Shown here one piece after another: positions 1-9,241 of a DNA stretch of 64,000 nt. How positions within the stretch are numbered: position 1 is the first letter of the stretch; every line of letters starts with the position of its first letter. This DNA comes from Cymodocea nodosa (taxonomy: Eukaryota > Streptophyta > Magnoliopsida > Alismatales > Cymodoceaceae). The notes under the pieces are model-generated. The model searched no databases. It was given only the letters and a program-made list of their open reading frames with translations, and was not told the origin of the DNA. A program made the position numbers and the translations under genes. The DNA lies in contig CM072343.1 of assembly GCA_036874045.1 (NCBI GenBank), forward strand, positions 8,266,001 to 8,330,000. Direction: 5' to 3'.

Positions 1-905
1 GAAAATGCCACCTTGTGCTAAATTTCTAAAGGATTAGTGTACTAAGAAAAGAGAGCGAAAAGTTCTTAGAAAGGTCTTTTTAATTGAGCAAAGTAGTTCC
101 CTATTTCTGCCACAAATTCCTAAAATGTTATCTGATCTTGGAATCTCTGTTATATCATGCACCATAGGAAATACCATTCTAGAAAGAACCTTAATAGACT
201 TAGGACCAGGTATAAATGTTATGCCAAGTGATATATTTGCATTTTTAGGATTAGAAGGCTTAACTCCTACTAGTACGGTTATTCAATTAGCTAATAGAAG
301 TATAAGATACCCTAGAGGAAAAATAAAGGATGTTTTAATTAAAATCAAAAACTTTATATATCCTATTGATATTGTAATTTTGGATTCCCAACAAATTAAG
401 CATAAAAATAGTGATACATCTTTAATTTTGGGAAGACTATTTTTAGCAACATCAAGGGATGTTATATATTGTAAAACTGGAGTAATGAAATTAGCATATG
501 GTAATGAGGATACTCAATTAAATATTTTCAAACTAGAAAGGTTTGAGGAGTTAGAAATATCCTTACATACCATAAACTTTTTAGAGGATGAAGGAGATAT
601 GTTAGATGATGTGATTCAAAAAGAATTAAATAGGCAAATTAATTCTGAAACTTTAGAGGAAAGTGAAAGCATAAATATAGAAGGAGATCAAGAAGAAATT
701 AATTTAGAAAATGATGGTGTTCAATTAGGAGCTCTAACTTCTGATGAGCAACGTTTAGAATTAAAATCTTTAACTCCTGAATTAACCTATATCTTTTTAG
801 AAGAGAGACGAACCTATCTAATCATTATTGCTTTAGATTTAAAAGAGGATCAAATAGCTAAATTAAAAGATGTAGTAAAAAGTTATAAAGAAGAAATAGG
901 ATGGA
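1..905 (+). pseudogene. Element D, Athila-like gag-pol fragment: gag tail and aspartic protease
   Basis: This is the upstream part of a Ty3/gypsy polyprotein of the Athila type. The start matches the conserved stretch before the protease (MPPCAKFLKD-like), with TAG at 35-37 where element B has TGG. The retropepsin-like domain carries LIDLGPGINVMP, where DLG replaces the usual DSG/DTG, as in Athila elements, followed by an ILGRLFLA strand. An acidic linker follows, and then the start of the RT lead-in at the right edge. The reading frame is open from 125 to 905. It is cut at 905 by insertion of element C and resumes at 8243. The same region in element B (18772-19675) is clearly homologous. The left end lies outside the window. 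Confidence 0.85.
901..905. repeat. Target-site duplication ATGGA, left copy, of element C
   Basis: ATGGA precedes the TGTTTAGAATG start of the LTR and is repeated at 8238-8242 right after the 3' LTR ends in AAACA. Removing 906-8242 restores continuity with the homologous stretch in element B around 19670. Confidence 0.9.
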
Positions 906-2498
906 TGTTTAGAATGAAAAAGTGCATATTATTAACGGTTAAATGATGGTTAATTGCATAATATTTAGCTTATCATATAAGAATTAAGTCATTATGTTAT
1001 AATTGCACTGTTATATGCTTTAATTGAAGAATCTACTTAAATTAGGGGAATTAATGTTAATTTAGTACATTTATGAACTGTCGATAAGTTGCAGGTTGTG
1101 AAATTCTTAAGTATCCGAATTATCTGATAATTCGGACAGTTATGATTAACAAACCGAATATGTATCGGATAGTTATGTTTAAATTGTCGAACAGTTATCT
1201 TTTGAGAGAATATTTTATTATTTCCTGAAGTACACATGTCAAAACCATAATGAATGACTTAAGTGAATTTTCGGTGAGTTATCTATAACTATCCAAAATT
1301 GCAGCTGGGCATCGGATAGTTATCCTTGTAACTCTCCGAAATCTCTTTTTATTTATAAAATAGCTAAGGACACGTGTCGTATTCTGGGAAATTGACTTAG
1401 GTGGATTTTTGGTGAGTTAGCTGTAACTATTCGAAATGCATCTGATAGTTAGACCTGTAACTCTCCAAAATGTTATTTTATGATTAAACTGCTGCTGACA
1501 CATGTTGAGATCTGGTAGATTTACTTAAGTTATATATCAGTGAGTTATTTGTAAGTATCCGAAATACATCTGAGCATCGGATAGTTAAGTTTATAAGTAT
1601 CTGAAATGCACTTGAGCATCAGATAATTAAATTTATGCACGTGTTTTATAGTTAAATCAACGAAGAAAGTCCATTGAGTTATCTGTAACTCTTATCTGTA
1701 ACTCCACGGACTATATATTTTCTAATATGCCACTGTAGCAGTTGCAGGAACAGACAGTTGGAAGAGAAAAACCATGTTTGCACGTATCGCGTAGGGAAAG
1801 AAATCATCACCGTTAATACGAATGAAGGAAATCCAATCGACCATTCAAGCAGAAGCAGTTACTACTGAAGAAATATAAAAGAAAAGAAGAAAAAAGAAGT
1901 GTGTGATCGATGGGTGGACAATGTGTGTAGAGGAGGATCGGTGACGCAATTCTCTGAAGTACCACACCAACCACCATCATCACCACCATCATCACCACCA
2001 TAATCACCAACCATAGGAGGTCTGTGAGGATACTTGCCTAATGTCGAGTCGATTCCAAACCAAACACAGTGTCTGACAACCACTGTGAGGAGTGATCGCA
2101 TCGCGGGAAGGGAAGCCATTTTCACCAAGTGCCGACTCATATTTCAGGAGATCGTAAAGCTTTTAGCCTTGGCTTTAGGTTGATGCCTGTATGTTGAAGA
2201 GGAGATTATCTTGCAATTCTGGACTCGCGATTCTATAGGGAGAGGAGACAGGATTGTAAGTGATTTAATTTTCAGTAGTATAATTGTGTTGCAAGTAGTG
2301 TCAGAAGTATTTAATGTCAAGTGAGATTACTTTACATTTCACCTATCGCCCATTTCCATGTTCATATTAAAACAAAAATACCAAAAACAATTTATCTATG
2401 TTTGTATGTTGTATTTGAGTGTTGTATTGTTTGTGTTGTATCGTGATTAATGTTATCTTTGTCAGTGTTGTGATTGTTTAATGTTTACTTTAGTTTTA
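906..2498 (+). repeat. 5' LTR of element C, 3'-truncated
   Basis: It starts TGTTTAGAATG and aligns with the 3' LTR at 6084 up to TTTAGTTTTA, where the copies part; the sequence jumps straight into gag. It contains the U3 module array with CACGTG-like boxes near 1229, 1371, 1499 and 1638, a candidate TATA box near 1712, and a CCACCATCAT-type imperfect repeat near 1970-2005. Confidence 0.9.
1712..1719 (+). promoter_or_regulatory. Candidate TATA box of the Athila-like LTR
   Basis: TATATATT lies just downstream of the U3 palindrome array and is conserved at the same place in the 3' LTR (about 6885). Position and composition suit an LTR promoter; no transcript data are available. Confidence 0.4.
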
Positions 2499-2992
2499 AT
2501 GAAATTAAATGAATTAACAAAGAAAATAGAAGAGTTATCATTAAATCAAAAGCTAACGGAAAAGAATGAAAACATAAATGACTTAGATATTATTTATGCT
2601 AGAAACTAGAGAGATAACTTGTGAAATTCTTATCGTCCTAATTGGAGAAATCACCCGAATTTATCTTGGAGAAACAACAATTTCTAGGGAGGAGAAACAA
2701 CAATTTCTAGGGAGGAGAAAATATAAATGAGAAAAACATAACTTATGAAGTATTAATTGAACACTGAGCTAGAATAGAGAAATTAGAAAAGATAATCCAA
2801 CAAGTAAACAATCGTCTAGAATTTATATTTGGAAATGCTGCAATTCAAAATCAGAATAGAAATATATCACTTAAATAGAAGGAACCAATGGAAGTTAGAC
2901 CTACTGGAGGATTGCCAATACAAGCTATACCTAATCCTGTCAATAGAACGGTTAATGAAATTGATGCCTCTTCTGGGAGGGCAGCTGAATGA
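2499..2992 (+). pseudogene. Gag C-terminal remnant of element C
   Basis: The DNA is homologous to the end of gag in unit G (28375-28843), including the segment encoding a WRNHPNLSWRNNNF-like motif typical of Athila gag tails. A 24-bp block around 2672-2719 is duplicated in tandem. The reading frame is interrupted, and ends at TGA 2990-2992. The capsid part is missing because of the deletion that also removed the end of the LTR. About 190 bp separate this stop from the F-box ATG, the same spacing as in unit G. Confidence 0.75.
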
Positions 2993-3182
2993 AGTAGCAT
3001 ATCTAAAGCAACTATCTATATGTATATATGTTTTTTATTTTTAGTTAATAGTATCGTAGAGTTAATTTTTAACTCAACGAACTTAGTCCATTGAGTTATG
3101 CCTTAACTCCACGAGGGTGTGCAGTAGTTAGGTTAATTTTTGTCTTTGCTAAATTTTTGTTTATGTTTTACAGAATCGACAA

Positions 3183-4322
3183 ATGGAATTGATGCAATTA
3201 TCAATGGATGCACTAAGGAAAGTACTAAGTAACTTGTCAGCTAAAGATCTGTGTAGGTTGTGTTGTGTATCAAAGGAAATTAAAGACTGTATTGAAGAAA
3301 AATATTTTCAAGGACTACAAGCTGCAAAAATGACTAAGATTAGAGAAGGATTCATATGGAGGTCATTTAATCGTAGTTCAAATACCCATGAATATCTGAC
3401 TATGGAAGAAACTACTAGAATTCCACCCAATGCATTAGAAGGAATAAATCATATTGTGGGGATAGATGAAGGATTAATCATATACAAGACGAGACCAAGG
3501 TATGCAAGTTTATTATTACCTGATATTTTGATAAGAAATCCTATAACAGGAGGAGAATGGAATATAGGAAGACCTAATAAATTTGAAGCACCAACTGTAA
3601 ATTGTGGGTCAGCTTTAATATTTTATGATAAAAATTCTACAATTCCTAAAAAATTATATTATTAGAGACCTACAGGAAATTAGGGTGAAGATTTACGCTT
3701 AAGTGTGTATAATTTTCTGACTAGATCTTGGAATGAAAACATTATAATATATCTAGGACAGAAATCATTAATTAACCAAACACATGTCATACTTGATGGA
3801 TATATATATTTAGTCACGGAGATATCATTAGCATATAGATCTGATTTATACATAGTGAGCATAGATAGTTATGATGAATATATAGAAATTTTACCTATAC
3901 TGAGTGAAATAGCTAAACCACCATCTGCAGAATTTAATGAAATTCAAATAGGAATGTGTTATAATGAAGAAGATGATCCTACTTTATGTCTGATAAGATG
4001 GTGGGATGAACTAATAAAATTTCAAATATGGATTATGGAAGACATAAATGAATGGAAGTGAGAAGAGGAGTGTATTGAAATAGATGTAGAAATAGAAACT
4101 ACTACATTACCCTAGAACCAAAAAGGATCCCTTTCTGCATTACATATCATTAATGGTAATACACTCGTATTTGGAATTTATAATATATTGCATGTTTACA
4201 AATTAAGAAGGAACAAGAACTGCATTAAAACAGAATTAATAGTAAGAAGAACTATGCCTAAAAAGTTTGCTTGGACTGATACATTTATTCCATTTGTTTC
4301 TACTTTTCAATCATGTTCTTAA
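3183..4322 (+). pseudogene. F-box protein gene carried by element C (broken)
   Basis: One continuous frame of 379 codons has no frameshift but four internal stops (TAG 3663, TAG 3681, TGA 4059, TAG 4113) before the terminal TAA at 4320. Residues about 4-40 form an F-box: MDALRKVLSNLSAKDLCRL, then CCVSKEIKDC. F-box proteins bind SKP1 and give substrate specificity to SCF ubiquitin ligases. The rest resembles an F-box-associated region, with GLIIY followed by a DILIRNPITGGEW strand like the usual NPITREW motif. It has no intron. A homologous copy sits at 29030-30165 in the same element context. Stops 3681 and 4059 look like TGG to TAG/TGA. Substrate and original host gene are unknown. Confidence 0.8.
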
Positions 4323-6070
4323 GCTGTGATTTTGTGTGTTTAATGTTGTGTGTATTCTGCATTTATTGTTAAAAAAAAAAAAATTATAGTTTTCATTTTT
4401 ATTTTATAAAAACAAAAAAAACAAAATATCAATCCAATTTGTTGGTATCTGTTCTGGGAAACCAACTGGCTTGCTTGTGAGCCACCAAAGGCATAAGAGC
4501 TTGGGTTCCATACAAGACACTGATTTAGTAATATCTGTTAAATGTTATTTTATTTTATATTTTTCTTTTATCAGTGAATGAAAAGTTTTTCAGAATCAAA
4601 AATCGAAATATACAGAAGGAGATACAAATGAAACAAGGTATGTAACTAATTACTCATCCTGAATTTTAAATCAAGTAAAACTGTATTCATGCCTGCTACA
4701 ATTACTATACTTATTGTGAACTCTTTTTACATTGAGGACAATGCAAAATGTAGGTATGGGGGGAAGGTAATTGAAGTAACAGCCATGTATGTTTGTTAAT
4801 GAAAGAAATTAAAATGGTACTGCAAAGTTTTAAGGAAATTGAAAATTTTATGAACTTGTTGTAACTATACGATAAATGAGACTGTAAAATTTTTACAAAT
4901 TGCTTGACTGTTATATTTAGAAGGTTATATAAGATGCTATTGAATTTATTATTTATGCAAATCTAAATATAGTATCCTATGTTTTTCTCAACTTACTGGA
5001 GTTTAACAGTTTCACAATTTTAAAATGAAATCAGAATGCTTAATGAAAAAAATCAGTAAATTATCTGAAGTCCTAAAAGAGCTTAGATGTGAATTCTAGA
5101 TTAAATAAAACACATATGATTAAAGATACATTTAATTTGACTGATTGAACTTGTAGAATGATTTATGTGTAGATCTTATTAAACTACAGAAAAAGTATGA
5201 GCTTATTGTTATGGATTCATATTTTCAATAACTGATATAAGTTGACTATATGATATTGGCATTTTACTGCATCTGTATTAATGAAATACATACATAAATA
5301 GTATGTGATTAATGTTTTGTTTTGTGTTTGTAGTTTTGATTGGAAAAAAAAAAAAAAAAAGGAAAATTTAAGAGTTATTAACTTGTTTGATCACGAGACT
5401 TTTTTACTTGAGCAGATAGGTATGTAAGGATTGTTGACCTGAAAAATGACTCTTAAAATCTGGCAACCTAAGATCCTGATCAGATCTGGGATTGTTGACT
5501 GAAAGCTCGTTACATGGGTACATTAGAAAGCTCTTGTATGATTCAAGCTTGTCGAATTAACTTTTAAAGTACGAAAAAAAAAAAAATATATATATATATA
5601 TACATATACTATTCTGAAAAGATACAAGTGTTTTGTGAAATACAGATATCTTATGAATCGAGTATATTTTCTGTTATTTAGAATTACTGAAATATGAATC
5701 TAGAATTGACTTTTGAAGTTGTTTAATGGAGATACAATTCTTTATTCTACTTGTCTTAATCATATTGAATTAGATTGTATTTTGATTCGTATGTTGTTGA
5801 AATTTCTTCTAGAAATCTTATTAGAAAATTCAGGATGACAGATGATGAAAAGAAGAACAAACGATAATATAATTAACACCTATATGATGATGATATACTT
5901 GGTATGTAATTTACATATATTCTAAGTATATTTGCAGGTTGATTACTGAAACATACAGAATATATTTTTATGCTAAACAGAAAAAGAAAAAAAAGGAGAA
6001 GAATTAGTTCTAGTACTTTTTGAAAGACCAATTAATTAGATCTTAGTTTGCTAAGGGACTAGCAAAATTT
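4323..6070 (+). other. 3' noncoding region of element C
   Basis: No gene was found. The first 530 bp or so match the tail of unit G (30166-30721), including GAGGACAATGC followed by GGTATGGGGGGAAGG near 4733-4767, the signature found near the 3' part of many plant gypsy elements. Further on are A-tracts near 4371 and 5344 and a TA run near 5585. The part after about 4855 has no match to G because G is cut there. Confidence 0.6.
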
Positions 6071-6083
6071 AGGTAAGGGGAAG
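6071..6083 (+). other. Polypurine tract of element C
   Basis: AGGTAAGGGGAAG lies directly against the TGTTTAG start of the 3' LTR. This is where plus-strand DNA synthesis would be primed in an LTR retrotransposon. Confidence 0.75.
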
Positions 6084-8237
6084 TGTTTAGAATGAAAAAG
6101 TACATATTATTAACAGTTAAATGATGGTTAATTGCATAATATTTAGCTTATCATATAAGAATTAAGCTATTATGTTATAATTGCACTGTTATATGCTTTA
6201 ATTGAAGAATCTGCTTAAATTAGGGGAATTAATGTTAATTTAGTACATTTATGAACTGTCGGTAAGTTGCGGGCTGTGAAATTCTTAAGTATCCGAATTT
6301 TCTGATAATTCAGAAAGTTATGTTTAACATATCAAATATGTATCGGATAGTTATGTTTAAATTGCCGAATAGTTATGTTTTGAGAGAATATTTTATTATT
6401 TCCTAAAGTACACGTGTCAAAACCATAATGAATGATTTAAGTGAACTTTTGGTGAGTTATCTATCACTATCCGAAATTGCAGCTGGGCATCGGATAGTTA
6501 TCATTGTAACTCTCCGAAATCTCTTTTTATTTATAAAATATCTAAGGACACGTGTCGTGTTCTAGGAAATTGAATTAAGTGGATTTTTAGTAAGTTAGCT
6601 GTAACTATCCGAAATGCATCTGAGCATCGGATAGTTAGACCTGTAACTCTCTGAAATGTTATTTTATGATTAAACTGCTGCTGACACGTGTTGAGATCTG
6701 GTAGATTTACTTAAGTTATATATCGGTGAGTTATTTGTAAGTATCCGAAATGCATCTGAGCATCGGATAGTTAAGTTTATAAGTATCCGAAATGCACTTG
6801 AACATCGGATAGTTAAATTTATGCATGTGTTTTATAGTTAAATCAACGAAGAAAGTCCGTTGAGTTATCTTTAACTCTACGGACTATATATTTTCTAATA
6901 TGCCACTGTAGCGGTTGCAGGAATAGACAGTTGGAAGAGAAAAACCACGTTTACACGTATCGCGTAGGGAAAGAAATCGTCACCGTTAATACGAATGAAG
7001 GAAATCCAACCGACCATTCAAGCAGAAGCAGTTACTACTAAATAAATATAAAAGAAAAGAAGAAAAAAGAAGTGTGATTGATAAGCGGACAATATGTGTA
7101 GAGGAGGATCGACGACGCAATTCTCTGAAGCACCACACCAACCACCATCATCACCACCATCATCACCACCATAATCACCAACCATCGAAGGTCTGTGAGG
7201 ATACTTGCCTGATGTCGGGTCGATTCCAAACCAAACACAATGCCTGACAACTACTGTGAGGAGTGATCGCGTCGCGGGAAGGGAAGCCATTTTCACTAAG
7301 CGCCGACTCATATTTCAAGAGATCGTAAAGCTTTTAGCCTTGGCTTCGGGTTGATGCCTGTATGCTGAAGAGGAGATCATCTTGCAATTCTGGACTCACG
7401 ATTCTATAGGGAGAGGAGACAGGATTGTAAGTGATTTAATTTTCAGTGGTGTAATCGCGTAGCAAATAGTGTCAGAAGTATTTACTGTCAAGTGAGATTA
7501 ATTTACATTTCACCTATCGCCCATTTCCATGTTCATATTAAAACAAAAATACCGAAAACAATTTATCTATGTTTGTATGTTGTATTTGACTGTTGTATTG
7601 TTTGTGTTGTATCGTGATTAATGTTATCTTTGTTAGTGTTGTGATTGTTTAATGTTTACTTTAGTTTTACAGTTTACTGAAATTGGTTCGTTCAAAAGAC
7701 TTAAAGATTTTAATAGTTAATGTTTGAATTATCTGAATGTTAGTATTGCTTAATGATAAATCGAATGTTAACTAGCATTAAAGAGCTTAATTGATGTTAT
7801 TTACAATCTGTGGAATCGCCCAATGGTTGGCCGAATTCCTTTGTAAATAGCAGTATTAAAAAGAAATGGCAGGCTCGTGGAGTTAACTTAAGTCCACGAG
7901 GTTAGTCCGTTGAGTTAGCCATAACTCAACGAACTTAGTCCGTTGAGTTAGTTGTAATTCAACGGAGAGCTTATTGAATATATAAATTTGATTTTTAACA
8001 AACGAACAGTTCTCAAGTTCGTTAGCAATTCCCTGTAGGATCGACCTGTACTTGCACACTAATACAATAGACACTGTGCACTTGCAATTAAAGTACAAAT
8101 TAGAATTAATATCTAAATTGTATTAAAGGTTTTTTTTACTTCTAAAAGAGAGAATAGGCATAAAGATAAATTGACTAAGTAAAAATAGAAGTAACAAATC
8201 CAAGTTTTTCTAGTGTAGTGCTGGGAAAACCCAAACA
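6084..8237 (+). repeat. 3' LTR of element C, full length (2154 bp)
   Basis: It runs from TGTTTAGAATG to CCCAAACA and is followed by the ATGGA duplication. U3 holds three CACGTG boxes and one CATGTG at 6411, 6549, 6685 and 6824, about 137 bp apart, each with TAACTATCCGA/TCGGATAGTTA palindromes. A TATA-like site is near 6885. The distal part (about 7868-7960) has several GTTGAGTTA/TAACTCAAC palindromes and the GATCGACCTGTACTTGCAC block found near the end of many gypsy LTRs (about 8040). An antisense ORF at 7018-7311 is shared with other LTR copies. LTR E is a minus-strand relative of nearly the same length. Confidence 0.92.
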
Positions 8238-8242
8238 ATGGA
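8238..8242. repeat. Target-site duplication ATGGA, right copy, of element C
   Basis: It is identical to 901-905; the pol sequence of element D resumes immediately after it. Confidence 0.9.
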
Positions 8243-8303
8243 TTATGACTAATATAAAAGGGTTAAGTTCAACTTTATGATGTCAACACATATATTTAGA
8301 AGA
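8243..8303 (+). pseudogene. Element D pol fragment between two insertions (start of the RT region)
   Basis: These 61 bp match element B at about 19675-19735 (DIKGLSS-type lead-in to reverse transcriptase). The fragment is isolated by element C on the left and copia element F on the right, and carries an in-frame TGA near 8278. Confidence 0.8.
8299..8303. repeat. Target-site duplication GAAGA, left copy, of copia element F
   Basis: GAAGA directly precedes TGTGATG. It is repeated at 13627-13631. The unoccupied equivalent in element B (about 19729) has a single GAAGA. Confidence 0.93.
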
Positions 8304-8676
8304 TGTGATGCGTGTGTCTTCCATCAAATATATGTATGTGTCTTTGTATATGGTTGTATTTCTTTGATAATTTGTATAGGGGCAAACTTGTCTTTTGTGT
8401 ATCACCAACCATTGCCCCTATATATGTAAAGGGTCATCGATGTCCAAGGAATGACATGCCAAACCATCCCTTGACTTTGTTCTCCCCCTTCTTTGTACCA
8501 ACAACCATACAATAAGGAATCATGATAGATTGATCACCTGTGGACGTACCCATGTTGGGGAACCACGTAAATTTGTTGTTCTTCGAATTCTCCACTCGCA
8601 ATCCTCTCTTCCACACAGATCTCTTCTCCACGCCACCCCTAGATACTCCACGTTTATTTGATCTTTCCGCACAACA
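8304..8676 (+). repeat. 5' LTR of copia element F
   Basis: It begins TGTGATG and ends CGCACAACA, with a TATA-like TATATAT at 8419-8425. It is the same length as the 3' LTR. Confidence 0.95.
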
Positions 8677-8678
8677 AC

Positions 8679-8690
8679 TGGTATCAGAGC
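8679..8690 (+). other. Primer binding site of copia element F
   Basis: TGGTATCAGAGC, two bases after the LTR, is complementary to the 3' end of plant initiator tRNA-Met. This is the usual primer of Ty1/copia elements. Confidence 0.95.
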
Positions 8691-9241
8691 TAGGTTGGAC
8701 ATCTCCAGGTTTGCATCTGAAATTTCGAAGAGATTAATCAAGGTTCAAGCCATTACCACAAGGATATCCCCCATTGCCGTAACTACCGTCGTCGCCGGCG
8801 CCAATCTGCACACTCCGACGCTAAGTTGTGCGCCTTCCTCGTCCGTACTTCGTTGCGTCTCAAATTTTGAGGACATGTAGTAAGCTTCCTGAAATTCCTT
8901 CCTTTAAAATTTCGTAGTCAGAAGTTTCGTATTTAGAGAGATACAGTAGGAGGCGTCTAGCTAGGGCAAAGTAGTTTTCTAAACGAGTGACTCTTTGATT
9001 GTCGGATTTTGGGCATTTTGTGATTATGGTTTTGTGCTTTGTTTGTGCGAGTATTTACTACTGTTTTGTGCTAAGTAGTGTGCTTGGCTTGTGGCTGATT
9101 GCATTTCATTGAAATCAGTAGTTTAAGTAGCATATTGTTGTTGAGATATTGCTTGCTATTGTGTACCTTGCTGCAGAATTGTGTTTGTTGAAATTACATT
9201 GTATCTCGTGTGTATTGCTGGTTGTTTGTTGTTTTGAAAAC

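Larger units (their letters stand above)
906..8237 (+). mobile_element. Element C: Athila-like non-autonomous LTR retrotransposon carrying an F-box gene
   Basis: The insertion is bounded by TG...CA LTR ends and a 5-bp target duplication, ATGGA. In order it holds a 5' LTR truncated at about 2498, a gag C-terminal remnant, an F-box protein pseudogene, a long 3' noncoding part with the GAGGACAATGC then G-tract signature seen before the 3' end of many gypsy elements, a polypurine tract, and a full 3' LTR. It has no protease, RT, RNase H or integrase, so any movement must have relied on another element; relatives B and D in this window have pol. In the first 358 bp the two LTRs differ at about 23 sites by hand count (about 6.4%), mostly transitions. 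A deletion removed the end of the 5' LTR, the primer site, the leader and most of gag. Confidence 0.9.

Noticed and set aside
1110..1650. Array of palindromic repeats as a CRISPR array
   Set aside because: The repeats are diverged LTR U3 modules in plant DNA, without uniform direct repeats and unique spacers.
1813..2010. Minus-strand Val/Met-rich open frame
   Set aside because: It is the translation of the CCACCATCAT-type repeat in the LTR; no protein family.
4371..4383. A-tract after the F-box stop as a trace of mRNA capture
   Set aside because: Copy G lacks the tract at the equivalent place, so it is not a shared footprint of retroposition.
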